From positions 442,001-506,000 of the forward strand of contig BRXU01000044.1 in the NCBI GenBank assembly GCA_030267565.1: 64,000 bases of DNA. The letters are read 5' to 3'. The DNA comes from Pleodorina starrii (Eukaryota; Chlorophyta; Chlorophyceae; Chlamydomonadales; Volvocaceae). Every line of letters starts with the position of its first letter. Positions within the stretch are counted from its first letter, which is position 1. Shown here one piece after another: positions 45,570 to 57,400 of this stretch. Both the position numbers and the translations under genes were made by a program. The notes below the pieces were generated by a model, which was not told the DNA's origin, did no database searches, and saw nothing but the letters and a program-made list of their open reading frames with translations.

Positions 45570-46595
45570 GGGGTCCCCACACGTCCACACGCCCCCAGGC
45601 CCGTGTCAGCAGCCGGGGCAACAAGTCGTGCTGCCCCAAGGCCTGGGCTCCAGACCGCGAGGTGGTGGCGGTGTACCCGCTGCACTCTGCCGGGGACGCG
45701 GTGCAGCACTTGTTCGCTGTGAGCCGGCGGCTGATGGGCCAGCTGGTTGCCGGGGATGTGAGCCTGGGGCAGGTGGTGGAGTCGCTGGTGGGGCTGCTGA
45801 CGGGGCTGGCTCGCGACATGTTTGAGCTGGTCAGCAGGGCGCACTTGCTGGGGTACGTGCTCGTAGGTGAGTGAGTGAGGGGGCGCGGGGTGGAGGGGGG
45901 GAGGGGGGCCGGAGCGAGTGAGGCAGGGGGAGGGAGGCGCTGGGTACGGGTGCTGATTGTTGCGCGGCGGGAGTCGAAGGCAGAGACCACATAGGCGCTG
46001 CCTGCGGGTGCTGCTGTGCCGACTGCTGGCAAGGAAGGAGCAGGACCCAGCCGAGAGGGTCGTACACATGTCCCCACCCGACCACGTGCGTGTATGTCTC
46101 ACCCACCCTGACCCCCCTCGCTTACCTCCCCGCCCCACGCACCACGCCCCCCCCCACGCAGACCACAAGCTGGAGAACATGGTGTACGACAGTGTCAGGG
46201 CGCGCTGGCAGTTGATCGATGCGGCCGAGGTGCGGCGCTGCCCCCTGGGTGCGAGGTACCTGGGGCCCTCCCGCCGCACGGACTTTTACGAGTCACCGGA
46301 GCAGAAGGCGGGTCTGGGCTCGGACTCGCGGTCGGACGTGTTTGCGTGCGGGCGGTCCATTCAGATGGCGGTCAGCGATTGCCTGGACCGCTTCGGGGAG
46401 GCGTACGGCGGAAAGCACACGGAGGCGTACGACACGGCGCGTGCCGCCTTTGAGGCCGCCCTGCAGCCGCTGGCGGACGTTGCCGTACCGTGCGCCGACG
46501 CGGAGTGTCCGGAGGAGCGGCCCTCGGCGGGGGAGGCGCTGGGGATGCTGATGTGGGGGGTGGACCGGGAGGGGGTCTACAGCTACTGCGGGTGA
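43791..46595 (+). CDS. Protein-kinase-like protein, right copy (three exons, 631 aa)
   Basis: Exons 43791-43873 (ATG; ends CGC CG before GTGCGT), 44488-45866, 46162-46595 (TGA). The split Arg codon at the first junction and split Asp at the second restore a 631-residue frame. An in-frame TGA just upstream of 43791 fixes the start. The first exon reads MASTIRRKFADMESLKMTSK then AGRGWVR. Residues about 70-150 are AAAAPKP repeats and about 170-215 Ser/Thr-rich. Kinase landmarks: VxK-type Lys290 (FVVKQ), D488-H-K-L-E-N493 in the catalytic loop, D507-A-A in place of DFG, S532-P-E in place of APE, then the SDVFACGRSIQMAV helix. In the family these positions bind ATP/Mg; loss of the DFG phenylalanine and glycine suggests weak or no catalysis. 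It carries one more AAAAPKP unit and a shorter Ser/Thr run than the left copy. Confidence 0.8.
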
Positions 46596-47251
46596 GGGGG
46601 GGAGGGGCTGTAGGGGGAGGCTTGGCATGACATGGGGTGATGGGGAAGGAACCGAAAGGCAGGGGGAAGGAACCGATGCATAGGCTGTGAGCTGGAAAAT
46701 AAAGCAGGAAAGCTGGACGCGTGAATGGGACACTGCACTGTTGCGTGGCGGTGTGTGCGGAGGGCTTTTTTGATGCTGTTGGGTTGCGGCTGCTGTGTGG
46801 GTTGTGTCGTTGTGTGATGCTGCAGGGGAGTAATGTCCATGGTTGCCCGAATGAGGGCCGTGCTGCTGTTTCGTAATGCCGGGAGGAGAATCGGCAGGCG
46901 GTGGTAACATTCAGGCGACGGCGTGGGGGTTTGGGGGAGGCAAGTGTGCCGTACACAACACGTACGGTGTCGTCGTACTTCGAACCGCGTGATACTGCAT
47001 GAACTGCGCGGTGGTCTCGGTGCGCGCTTGGATTGAGTGGAATGCCTTAGTTCACATCGGTGGCGAGTGGAACGCATTTCATAATGTACGGCAATGCGGA
47101 CATGCATGCGCGCATCAATAAGGACAGAGGACGCCCGGTGCGCCTATAAGTGAAATTGGACGAGTGTCAAACTCTGGCACTTGAGCCGTTTGGAAGCGCC
47201 GTCAGAGGGGGTCCCGTAACGGCTGTAACGCACGAATCGGCTCGTTCATGA
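43970..47251 (+). repeat. Right arm of the large inverted repeat
   Basis: Reverse complement of 39871-43130. It is nearly identical from 44331 outward to 47251 and diverged from about 43970 to 44331. It ends with GTTCATGA, 23 bp after the TGTAA at 47224. Short exon-1 homology (43791-43873 versus 43304-43222) shows that the duplication originally included the first exon too. Confidence 0.95.
47224..47228 (+). terminator. TGTAA poly(A) signal of the right kinase-like copy
   Basis: TGTAA about 630 nt downstream of the stop at 46595, mirrored by the left copy's signal at 39898-39894. Cleavage typically follows such signals by 10-20 nt, which would fall at the very end of the repeat arm. Confidence 0.6.
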
Positions 47252-47285
47252 CACACCCTCCTCCTCGCGCTCCTCGCTGCTTTAC

Positions 47286-47444
47286 CTCTCTACGTTGTTC
47301 TCCATCAGCGGCATCACCGTCCTGCCACCGACACCCATTCATTACTACACGCACGCTCGCACATAACTACCGGTAACAAGGGCCACATCATACGGCATGG
47401 TCCGGTACTCACGCTACGTCTCTATCGCCAGGGCGGACAAACAT
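47286..47444 (-). CDS. Two candidate 5' exons of the interrupted minus-strand gene
   Basis: ATG at 47444 begins MFVRPGDRDV and stops at a GTGAGT donor after 47413 (phase 2). A CAG acceptor leads to exon 47321-47286, giving TVMPLMENNVER and ending at GAGAG|GTAAAG (phase 2). The two join in frame. If translation continues without splicing, a TAA follows immediately. The same frame then reads SSEEREEEGV up to the palindrome edge at 47252, which is the frame that resumes at 39870 on the far side (ETRIILTDLDF). Whether these are real first exons of that gene is uncertain; no family is recognised. Confidence 0.35.
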
Positions 47445-48421
47445 GTTATGAAGACCTCAGCCTGCCAGCCTGCCCGACCCTCCCGGGTACACCCACCCAC
47501 GCCTCAGGGGGGCATCAGCGAACACGGTGATACCGACCCGTGGCCGCCGCCACCGGTTGAAGAAAGTTATCACTCATCCACGCATCCAGTTTTCCCAGCC
47601 AACCATCCCTCGATACAGTCACTCCCCAACCCTCTCTGCCTTCTCCAACCCCGGGAGATCACCAGACACTCCGCTAGCTGCTCGGCCCCGCTGCGTACCG
47701 CTGCTGCTCCCCCCGCCCCCGCCCCCCCCCCACCCCATCCGCACCCCTCGTTCGCTCACATCGCCTTGGCTTCAGGCGCACGCTACCCACGAACCCACCC
47801 CGGGGGTCGCCAAACCTCCCCCAGGGCTCCGCGACTTACCCAAATCTCAATGCCGCCTGCTGCTGCTTTGTGTAAGCTCCCAAGCCTCCAGTTCGCGCCC
47901 CTCGCCCTTCCCTCCCCTTTCCAGCCCCAACACCGCTGCCCCTCCCCGCCCCTCCCCCTCTCCTCTGACGCCCCCGCCCCCTCCCCTCCCACCACCCACC
48001 ACCACTACTTGGGGTACACCACTGGCCCCGCCCCGTCAGCTGCACACACCAGCACCGCCGCACCGGTGGGCCCTGCAGGAGGTGGCGGTGGCGGTGGCGA
48101 GGGAAGGGGAGGGGAGGGGCGGTGTCATGAGCGATGTGCGGTACAGGACATGGTACGCCGGGCCTCCCGGCATGCAGGCCGGGCGGTGCGGGGAAGCGGT
48201 GACCACTGACCAGTGCGGCGGGTGCCGCCCCCCTTCTGGGCGGGTGCCGAGTGAGGACGGGGCAGCGGCAGCTGGGGCAGGTGCAGGGGCAGGGGCAGGG
48301 GGTGCTGTGCGCAGCGCTGGCTGCAGAGAGAGGAGCAGAGAGGACAGTGTTCGCCCCACAGCAGCCGAATCGCGGCGCCAGGCACCTCCTCCACAGTTAA
48401 CCCCACCCTCTGGACGACCCA
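47445..48421. other. Interval between the palindrome and the antiporter gene
   Basis: No complete gene is assigned. On the minus strand an open stretch at about 48040-48330 follows a CTCTCTGCAG acceptor-like site and contains HPPHWSVVTASPHRP; a mini-exon-like GGCATTGAGATTTGG|GTAAGT lies near 47866-47848. These could be extra 3' exons of the antiporter or upstream exons of the interrupted gene, but phases could not be tied together. Confidence 0.3.
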
Positions 48422-51400
48422 TCATGCACCCCCAGACCCTCGTGCACCCAACCAACCCAAACGTGGTCCTTCCTCCTCCCCGGCTCGCGCTCCTGTAGCA
48501 GCAGACGCAGCAGACGCTCCATCAACCCCACCGCCGCGTCTCATCCACGCAGCCCCATCCCGCCCACCCACCCACCCACCCACCCACCCAGCCATCCACC
48601 CACCCGCCGTATAGAGCATGGAGCTGCTCTGTTTGAATATTCGCGCCACGGCTGGCTCGCAGTGGTCGGGCAGCCACAGCAGGATGGTGGGCGGCTTGAA
48701 CACGGGCATCGGAGCGGGGGCGGGGGAGGGGGAGGCTGCCGGGCCGGGAGCGTGTGGGACCGGGAGGCGGGGCCGGGGGCGTAAGCAGCAAGGGACCGGT
48801 GGAAGCCGCAGGGGGTGGCGGGCAGGCGGGCAGGCAGGCAGGTAGGCAGGTAGGCAGGGTCGCAGTGACACGCCGGGCAGCAGACGGGGCAGCTGCCGGA
48901 GGTGCTGGTGGGCCAATCACCACCACCAGGTGGGTGGGTGGGCGGGCGGGCGGGCAGCTAGTCGCGTCCCCCCCCCCCAGGACCCCACCCCGCTACATGA
49001 TTGCCGCAGGCCCCAACAGCCCCTGCAGCCGCTGCTGGTCGTTACGCGAGGGGTCAGGGGGGGCAGCAGGGGGCAGCAGGGGGCAGGGGGGGGAGGGGAT
49101 TGCGCTGGGACCGAAGGGGCACGCACGTCCCCGGCCCTGAGCCCCGGCCCCGCCGTACCCGCACACGCACCCGCCGCGGAGGAGCCCCCCGCACCTGTAT
49201 GTGCTGTCTGCAGGGACGACTGCCGCAGGAGGCTCCTCGAGCGAGGCAGGCCGCCGCCGCCGCCGCCGCCGGTGGCTCCCCCAGCCCCAGCCCCAGCCCC
49301 AGCCCCAGCCCCAGCCCCAGGGGTCGGGTGGTTGTTGGGGTGCTGCGTGAGTGTTCCGTTGAGCAGCACGAGTGAGGACCTCTGGAGCAGCGGCTGACCG
49401 GGGGGCAGCATCACCAGGTGGGCGGCCTTGATGCCCTGTCGTACACCCTCCACGATCTCGGCGGCCCGCTCGAGGCACCTGGGGGGACGAGGAAGGAGGG
49501 GGAGGGAGCGGAGGCCAGCGGGGGGTGGTTTGAGTAAGGGGAAGGAAGGGAGGGAGGGAGGGGCAGCGTCGGGCGGCAGGCAGCGAAGATGGGGGAGGGG
49601 GTAAAAAAGGCCGCAAGCCTCACGTTGTTCTCTCTGCGACAAAACGAACGGCGCGCCGCCGCACGGCCAAACGTGAATGGGGGTCGGCATCGGCTGCATC
49701 GGCTGCCAACCGGAACCCCGATCTCACCCCGACAGCCCTCTGACCCGCCCCCCGCCCCGCGCCATTGGATCCACCGCACTGTCACGGCTTCCAACTACCT
49801 CTCCCGCCCGCTGCTTCTTCTGCTGCTGCTGGTTCGTCTGCCCCGCCCGCGGCCCAGACACGTTGCCCTCTTCCTCATGTCCACCCCCACAACGACAAGT
49901 CCCACAACGATGTGGAAACACCCAAGCGAGCGCAACCCGAAGGGGTCTTGCGGACCTCCCCCAGGTGACCCCGGCTGGCGCTGGCCCCCCCGGGTGCCAT
50001 CATCGCCACCAGGACCAGGACCAGGCAGGAGGGAGGAGGGAGGACCGCACCTGCGACTCAGCAGCTCGTCAGCCGCCAGCGCCGCCGCCACCTTGTCCGC
50101 CGCCCCGCCGCCGCCGCCTTCCTCTTCACCGCCGATACTGCTGCCGCCACCGCTGCCGTCACTGCTCTCCTCGTCCTCATCGCTGCTGCCCTCACTCCCC
50201 TCGCTCTCCTCCTCTTCTTCCTCCTCCTCCTCCTCCTCCTCGTCATCGTCCTCATCGTATCCGCTCCGGAAGCTGCCGCCGCTGCTGACGTCGTCGCCAA
50301 CGACGGCGCTGCTGCGCCGCCGCCGCCGTCGCCTCCGTCGCCTCGCCTCCGTCGCGGCCGCGCCGCCGGACGCCAGCAGCCCCGCCGCCGGTGCGTCGTA
50401 CACTTCGTCCAGTACGGCCTTCTGCTTGCGGCGCAGGCTGGTGGTGGCGGCGGCGGTCGTCTTGTTCGTCCTGCAGTACGGCAGCCACGGGGTGGCCGGC
50501 AGTTGCTCGTCCCATCGCCCGAAAGCACTTCCCAGCAACATCACATCGTTCCTTCCCCCGCTACCTCCTCCTCCTCCTCCCCCCTCTCGCTCCGCACCAC
50601 CTTACAACCGTTACACAAACGCCTTACCCAGGCGCCGGTCGCTGCATCACCCAACCCGCCCAACCCGACGCGGTGGGGAGCTCACAACCCCCTGATACCG
50701 CGCCCCTCAGCCTCACCGCCCTCACGCGCCCACTTCTTCACCCCTTCCTCCCCGCACCTCTCCCCCGGCGCGTCCTGCTGCGCCCCCACCAGCAGCGCTC
50801 TCAGCCGGGCCGCTCGCGCCTTGCCCCCAGTGTTGAGGCAGTGCGCCACCGCCCCCGTCAGCAGAGCCGCAATGGAGGCCACCAGGGGGGAGCGCTGCCG
50901 CTCCAACACATGACCGCCAACCAGCCTATGGGGGGGAGGGGAGGGGGGCAGGGGAGCGGGTGGAGGGATGAGCCGGGGGGGAGGGAGGGGGGAGGGGTAG
51001 GACGGATGGGGGGACGAATGGACCCCCCGGATTGACCAAGTGGGCGGGGGGCGGGCTGTGACTGGTGGTGGGCACCGGTGGAGTAGACGGCTATGAAACA
51101 GCTGCAGTCGAATGAATGCAGAGCCGGACTCTCCGCCGGACTCCCCAACCTCCCTCCTCGCAAGGCCTGGCCTGGTATGGTATGGTATGGCGGCGACGCG
51201 GTCTGGGATCCGAGGCTACGTCCGTATCTCGGTAAGCATTGCAGGGTCTGGGTGGGCTGGCGTCGCCTCCGTCCCATCGCTGTGGTTTCACCTTTCTTTC
51301 CCGTCCGCCACCACTACCACCACCATCACATCACCACCCACTTCTCCCGCTTTCTGTGAGATACGCGGTTCTCCATTCCCCTCCCCACCGAACACCACCC

Positions 51401-54400
51401 TCCCTTCCCCGCCGGCCCAACCTCCCCCCCCCCCCAGTCAGGTCCCCCCCGCCAGCCCCCCAGCCCCCCCCCCACCTGTACATGTTGAGCAGCAGCACCT
51501 GGAAGGCCGCCGCACCCCCCGCAGCACGAGACCGCACCGCCGCCACCGCAGCAGCCGGCAGCGCAAACACGACCGGGCCCTTGCCCAGCGTGTTGCCCTC
51601 CGCCACCGCCGCCGCCACCGCCATGCCCGGCACACTGCGGCCCACCAGCGCACTGCTGATGCCCACCACCCCGCCAACACCCACGTAGAACTGGGGGGCG
51701 GAGGAGGGGGCGGAGCCGGGCTCTTGTGCTGCCGTCGTCGTCGCCGCTGGCGGTGGAGTGACCAGCAGCGAAACCTGAAGAGGGGCGGGGCAGGGGGGGC
51801 AGGGGGGGCAGGGGGGCCAGGGGGGGCAGGGGGGGCAGGGGGGCCAGGGGGGGCAGGGGGGCCAGGGGGGCCAGGGGGGGCAGGGGGGCCAGGGGGGCAG
51901 GGGGGCCAGGGGGGGCAGGGGGGCCAGGGGGGGCAGGGGGGGCAGGGGGGGCAGGGGGGGCAGGGGGGGCAGGGGGGCCAGGGGGGGCAGGGGGGGCAGG
52001 GGGGCCAGGGGGGGCAGGGGGGCCAGGGGGGGCAGGGGGGCCAGGGGGGGCAGGGGGGCCAGGGGGGGCAGGGGGGCCAGGGGGGGCAGGGGGGGCAGGG
52101 GGGCCAGGGGGGGCAGGGGGGCCAGGGGGGGCAGGGGGGCCAGGGGGGGCAGGGGGGGCAGGGGGGCCAGGGGGGGCAGGGGGGCCAGGGGGGGCAGGGG
52201 GGCCAGGGGGGGCAGGGGGGCCAGGGGGGGCAGGGGGGCCAGGGGGGGCAGGGGGGGCAGGGGGGCCAGGGGGGGCAGGGGGGCCAGGGGGGGCAGGGGG
52301 GCCAGGGGGGGCAGGGGGGCCAGGGGGGGCAGGGGGGGCAGGGGGGCCAGGGGGGGCAGGGGGGCCAGGGGGGCCAGGGGGGGCAGGGGGGGCAGGGGGG
52401 GCAGGGGGGGCAGGGGGGCCAGGGGGGGCAGGGGGGCCAGGGGGGGCAGGGGGGGCAGGGGGGCCAGGGGGGGCAGGGGGGCCAGGGGGGCCAGGGGGGG
52501 CAGGGGGGCCAGGGGGGCCAGGGGGGGCAGGGGGGCCAGGGGGGCCAGGGGGGGCAGGGGGGCCAGGGGGGCCAGGGGGGCCAGGGGGGGCAGGGGGGCC
52601 AGGGGGGGCAGGGGGGCCAGGGGGGGCAGGGGGGCCAGGGGGGGCAGGGGGGGCAGGGGGGCCAGGGGGGGCAGGGGGGCCAGGGGGGCCAGGGGGGGCA
52701 GGGGGGGCAGGGGGGGCAGGGGGGGCAGGGGGGCCAGGGGGGGCAGGGGGGCCAGGGGGGGCAGGGGGGGCAGGGGGGGCAGGGGGGCCAGGGGGGGCAG
52801 GGGGGGCAGGGGGGCCAGGGGGGGCAGGGGGGCCAGGGGGGGCAGGGGGGCCAGGGGGGGCAGGGGGGCCAGGGGGGGCAGGGGGGCCAGGGGGGGCAGG
52901 GGGGGCAGGGGGGCCAGGGGGGGCAGGGGGGCCAGGGGGGGCAGGGGGGCCAGGGGGGGCAGGGGGGCCAGGGGGGGCAGGGGGGGCAGGGGGGCCAGGG
53001 GGGGCAGGGGGGCCAGGGGGGCCAGGGGGGGCAGGGGGGGCAGGGGGGGCAGGGGGGGCAGGGGGGCCAGGGGGGGCAGGGGGGCCAGGGGGGGCAGGGG
53101 GGGCAGGGGGGCCAGGGGGGGCAGGGGGGCCAGGGGGGCCAGGGGGGGCAGGGGGGCCAGGGGGGCCAGGGGGGGCAGGGGGGCCAGGGGGGCCAGGGGG
53201 GGCAGGGGGGCCAGGGGGGGCAGGGGGGGCAGGGGGGCCAGGGGGGGCAGGGGGGGCAGGGGGGCCAGGGGGGGCAGGGGGGGCAGGGGGGGCAGGGGGG
53301 GCAGGGGGGCCAGGGGGGGCAGGGGGGCCAGGGGGGGCAGGGGGGGCAGGGGGGCCAGGGGGGGCAGGGGGGCCAGGGGGGCCAGGGGGGGCAGGGGGGC
53401 CAGGGGGGGCAGGGGGGGCAGGGGGGCCAGGGGGGGCAGGGGGGGCAGGGGGGGCAGGGGGGGCAGGGGGGCCAGGGGGGGCAGGGGGGCCAGGGGGGGC
53501 AGGGGGGCCAGGGGGGGCAGGGGGGCCAGGGGGGGCAGGGGGGGCAGGGGGGCCAGGGGGGGCAGGGGGGGCAGGGGGGGCAGGGGGGGCAGGGGGGCCA
53601 GGGGGGGCAGGGGGGCCAGGGGGAGCAGGGGGGGCAGGGGGGGCAGGGGGGCCAGGGGGGGCAGGGGGGGCAGGGGGGCCAGGGGGAGGCAGGGCAGGGG
53701 GGGCAGGGGGGGCAGGGGGAGGCAGGGCAGGGCAGGGGGGGCAGGGCAGGGGGGGCAGGGCAGGGCAGGGGGAGGCAGGGCAGGGCAGGGGGGGCAGGGC
53801 AGGGGGGGCAGGGCAGGGCAGGGGCCATTGGGTTGGGAGTTCATTGGTCGGTGTGCACCCAAGCGCTGTGTTTCCGTCGTACCGTTGCAGAGGTTGCGTT
53901 TCCTGCCGTCTAAGGCCCGTGCCCGTAGTGCCCGAAGTGCCCGAAGTGCCCGAAGTGCCCGAAGTGCCCGAAGTGCCCGAAGTGCCCGAAGTGCCCGAAG
54001 TGCCCGAAGTGCCCGAAGTGCCCGATCACTCAGCGGAGGCACCCATCCGCATAACGCATCCGCACCCACACGCAGCAATTGCGTCCGTCCCACGCCGCCG
54101 TCTCCTTTCGCCATTTCGCCTGGGTCTTAAACACGACTCACAAACACGCGCAAACACCTCACCGCACCGCACCGCACCGCCTGAGGCACACAGTGCGGTG
54201 CAACCCTTACCGCCTTCCCCACCCTGCTCCCCTGCTCCCCTGTACCCCTGCCCCCACTCCACCCCCACCCCAATCCCCACCCACCCCTACCCGCACAGTT
54301 CCCATGACCACAATGAACAGTCCTCCGTTGGCCAGCAGCGGTGTGAGGTCCGCTCCCCGGGCAAAGGCCCACAGGTCCCCCTCCGTCCTCATCCACTCCA

Positions 54401-57400
54401 TCAGCTCGGGGGGGGCACCCCGCAGCAGTGCACAGCTGGACAGCACCTGACTCAGAGTGGGCTGCTGCCACCTGAGGGGGTGGGAAGGGGAAGGAGGAGG
54501 GGAAGGAGGGAGGCGGAGGGAGGGGCGGAGAGAGTGGGGTGAGGGAGGGGGGGTGTAGGACAGGGGCTCAGGGGGGCGGGGCGGGGAGGAGAAGGACAGT
54601 CGGAAGGGGTCTGAAGGAGCTGGTGGGGGGGGGTGGGGGTGGGGGTGGGGGGGGTAGAGGGTGCCGAAATGACCAGGAGAGGCAGATGCGGTCTGACCAG
54701 CAGCGAAGAAGTATTGAGGACGGGGGGGAGGAAGGGTTAGGGAAGGGGAAGAGCGGGGGAAACGAAACAAGGCACCGCAGCGCAGGAGGGGTGGGGTGGG
54801 GTGGGGTGGGGTGGGGTGGGGTGGGGTGGGGGAGGTGGTGGCAGCCGGGGGGCGAGAGGCACGAGACAGCCCCCTGGGGGGGGGGGGCAGCGGTGCCGGC
54901 AACGGTTCAGCGACGTAGGAGTGCTGAGCAGGAGCAGGAGCAGGAGGAGAGAGAGCGAGAGGCGGGGGTTGAGGGGGTACCGGGCAAAGGAGGAGGGCGT
55001 GAGAATCTGCACCGGGATGCCGCACCGGACAACACAGTTTCGGTTCCCGTCTCCCCTCCCGACCGGAACGGCAAAAGGAGCCCTTTGAACACGAGTCCTC
55101 CGCATCCAACCAAGCCACAAATCGCCATCCTCCCCCTGACCATGCCGCGACCCCACCCCTCACCCCCTCACCCCCTCACCCCCTCATCCACCCCCTCATC
55201 CACCCCTGCTCCCGCCCCCCCCCCCTCCCACCTCGGCCCCCTCGCCTCCAGCCTCCATATCCTCCTCTCAATGGGCTCCATCAGCGCCTCCGCCTCGTCC
55301 CACTCCACCAGACCCGTCTTAAACATGGACCGCACGAAGGCCACCTGCTGCCGGAGCAGGGCCAGAGAGGCGCGGTGGCTCTGGGTGGCCTGAGGGGGGG
55401 GAGGGAGGGGGAGCGGGAGTAGGATGGGGGCGGGGGAGGTTTGAAGAGTGAATTTGCAACAATGAAACATGATCGGGGGGGAAACAGCGAGGAGAGTGGC
55501 AGGGGGAGTTGGAGGGGTGTAGAGAAGCACTGTCTGAAGGGTACCCGGCGCCGGAAAGGTGAACCTAGCGGGTGTCGTGTAGCCTGCGGGTTGGCGGGCT
55601 TGAGAGGGCGTAGGGGGGGGGGTTTAGGTGGGGTGCGGTGGGGGAGCCGAGGCGGGTGTCCGTCCGACGTGTGAGACGCACGGCAGCCCAACCCAACCCA
55701 ACCCTGGGCTCCAGGACTCGTTGCCCCTCCTTCCCCTCCCTTGCCTCACCCACAACCCACTACCCACAACCCACAATCCACAACTCGGCGAATTTGCTGC
55801 AATTCATGCGGTTTACCCCCCCCCCCCCTTCTGTACCACCTTTGCCACCCTTGCCACCCTTGCCATTCCCCTTGCCACCCTTCCTTCCTTCCCCGCCCTT
55901 CCCCCTCCTGGCCCCTCAGCCAGCCAGCTTCCCAGTTCCCCCCACCCACCCCCCCACCCCCCCACACACCTGGAATCTGTCTGGCGCCTCAATGACTCTG
56001 TCCAGTATGAAGCGCCGCACCGCCTCCCCCTGTGCGGCCACCTCCGCCCAGATCTCGTGACCCGCGGGTCCGGCGTATCGCAGCCACTGCAGCTGCGGGG
56101 AGGTGTCGGACAGCGCGGCAGCCAGCTCCACAGCCACCTGCAGTCGGGTGTGTATGTGTGTATGTGTGTGTGTGGGGGGGTGGGGGAGGGAGGTGAGAGG
56201 GGGAGGGGAGAGGGGGAGGGGAGGATCTTGGGCCAAGGAGACAATACCGGTAAGCTGATACCGTAGGCTGACAGACGTAGTGGAAGCACCTGAGGGTGCA
56301 CCTGAAGGCGTGATCTTTTCCAGCCGGTTGAGGACCTGAGGCTGCAGTGCAGTGCAGTGCGGGCGCACTCTTTTCCGACCGGTTGGTCGAAACCGCTCAT
56401 AACGTGTAATGTGGGCAATGGGTGGGTCCCGCGCCCCCTCTGCCACGATCCTCCTCGCCCTCCTATCGCCCCTTCCGGGCCCCAATCCACCCTTCTCCTC
56501 CCCCTCCCGTCCCAGCCCCCTGCCCCTGCCCCCAGCCCCCCCCCCCACCTCCATCGCCACCAGCATCACTCGGGACAGGGAGCTCGACAACATCTGCGGA
56601 GGGGGGGGAAACGGAGGGAAGGCGCGGGAGCGGGAGCGAGGCGCGGTGAGTCAGAGCGAATGGAACCCCTCCCCCTCCTGACGCCCTGTCTTCCCCATCG
56701 AGGGCCCTTCCGCCCTCCTTATTATCGGCCAGCGAGCAAACCTCCAGCGCCGACTGATCATGCCCCCCCACTACCCCCCCCACCCCACCTCCGCCATCCT
56801 CCTCAGCGGCCTCCCCATCAGCCACTTGGCGGGGAGGGCCAGGGGGGAGTCCCATCGGAGGGCGCGTTGGAGGAGCCGCCGCAGGGCCACGTGGGCCCAG
56901 GCCTGAGGAGGGCGGCACAGCGGGGGGGGGGGAGGGGGGGAAGCCGGGCTGGTTCTGGGGGAGATGTGCAGTTGTGGGGCTCGCGGCGCGGGGCTTTCAT
57001 CCAGCCTCAGTTGCTTCCCGGTTCACCTCCCTGCCTTCACCGCCTTCACCACTGCCGCGAAGGACCTTGTACAGCAGCAATTCGCCCACCCGGCTGGCAC
57101 GACCCCCCCCTTTTCCCTCCTTCCCCCCCTCCCTTCCCTCACCTGCCACTGCACCAGTCCCCTGCCCACCACCTCCCTCTCCACCGCACTCCACAGGTCC
57201 AGGGTGGCCGCCGGGTTGTGCAGCGCCTCATCGCAGCAGTGACACAGCAGCCGCATGCCGCCCGGACTCAGCACACCCTCCAGAGCCTGAGCCACGGGAC
57301 ACACAAGGAGGGAGGGACAGCGGGCGGGTGGCAGCGAGGAGAGAGGGGGGGAGGTTGGGTTATCCACGTATAGGTCGGGAAGGGGGGGGATAGAGAAGAA

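Larger units (their letters stand above)
51476..54471 (-). other. CNBD-like domain of the SOS1-type antiporter, split by a satellite-bearing intron
   Basis: Exon 54471-54291 encodes the helix and first strands (TLSQVLSSCALLRGAPPELM, then LLANGGLFIVVMGTVRV). Exon 51774-51476 gives the rest of the roll (YVGVGGVVGISSALVGRSVP, GPVVFALPAAAVAAVRS, VLLLNMYR). GLFIVVMGTVRV and GGVVGISSALVGR correspond to the usual 'vvlsGxvrv' and 'GevxGexallxg' strands of cyclic-nucleotide-binding folds. The phosphate-binding cassette arginine is not obvious, so ligand binding is not claimed. Confidence 0.65.

Noticed and set aside
49001..49060. Possible antiporter terminal exon ending in LQGLLGPAAIM and TAG (minus strand)
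   Set aside because: Phase would fit after an alternative donor at 49127, but the downstream exon with PTILLWLPDHCEPAVARIFK is much more protein-like and joins in phase, so this was treated as intron. It could be an alternative end.
51112..53913. A 933-codon plus-strand frame rich in Gly-Gly-Gln and matching minus-strand frames of 927 and 796 codons
   Set aside because: All are produced by the 9-bp satellite, whose period is a multiple of three, so every frame is open. The stretch is an intron by the phase of the flanking antiporter exons.
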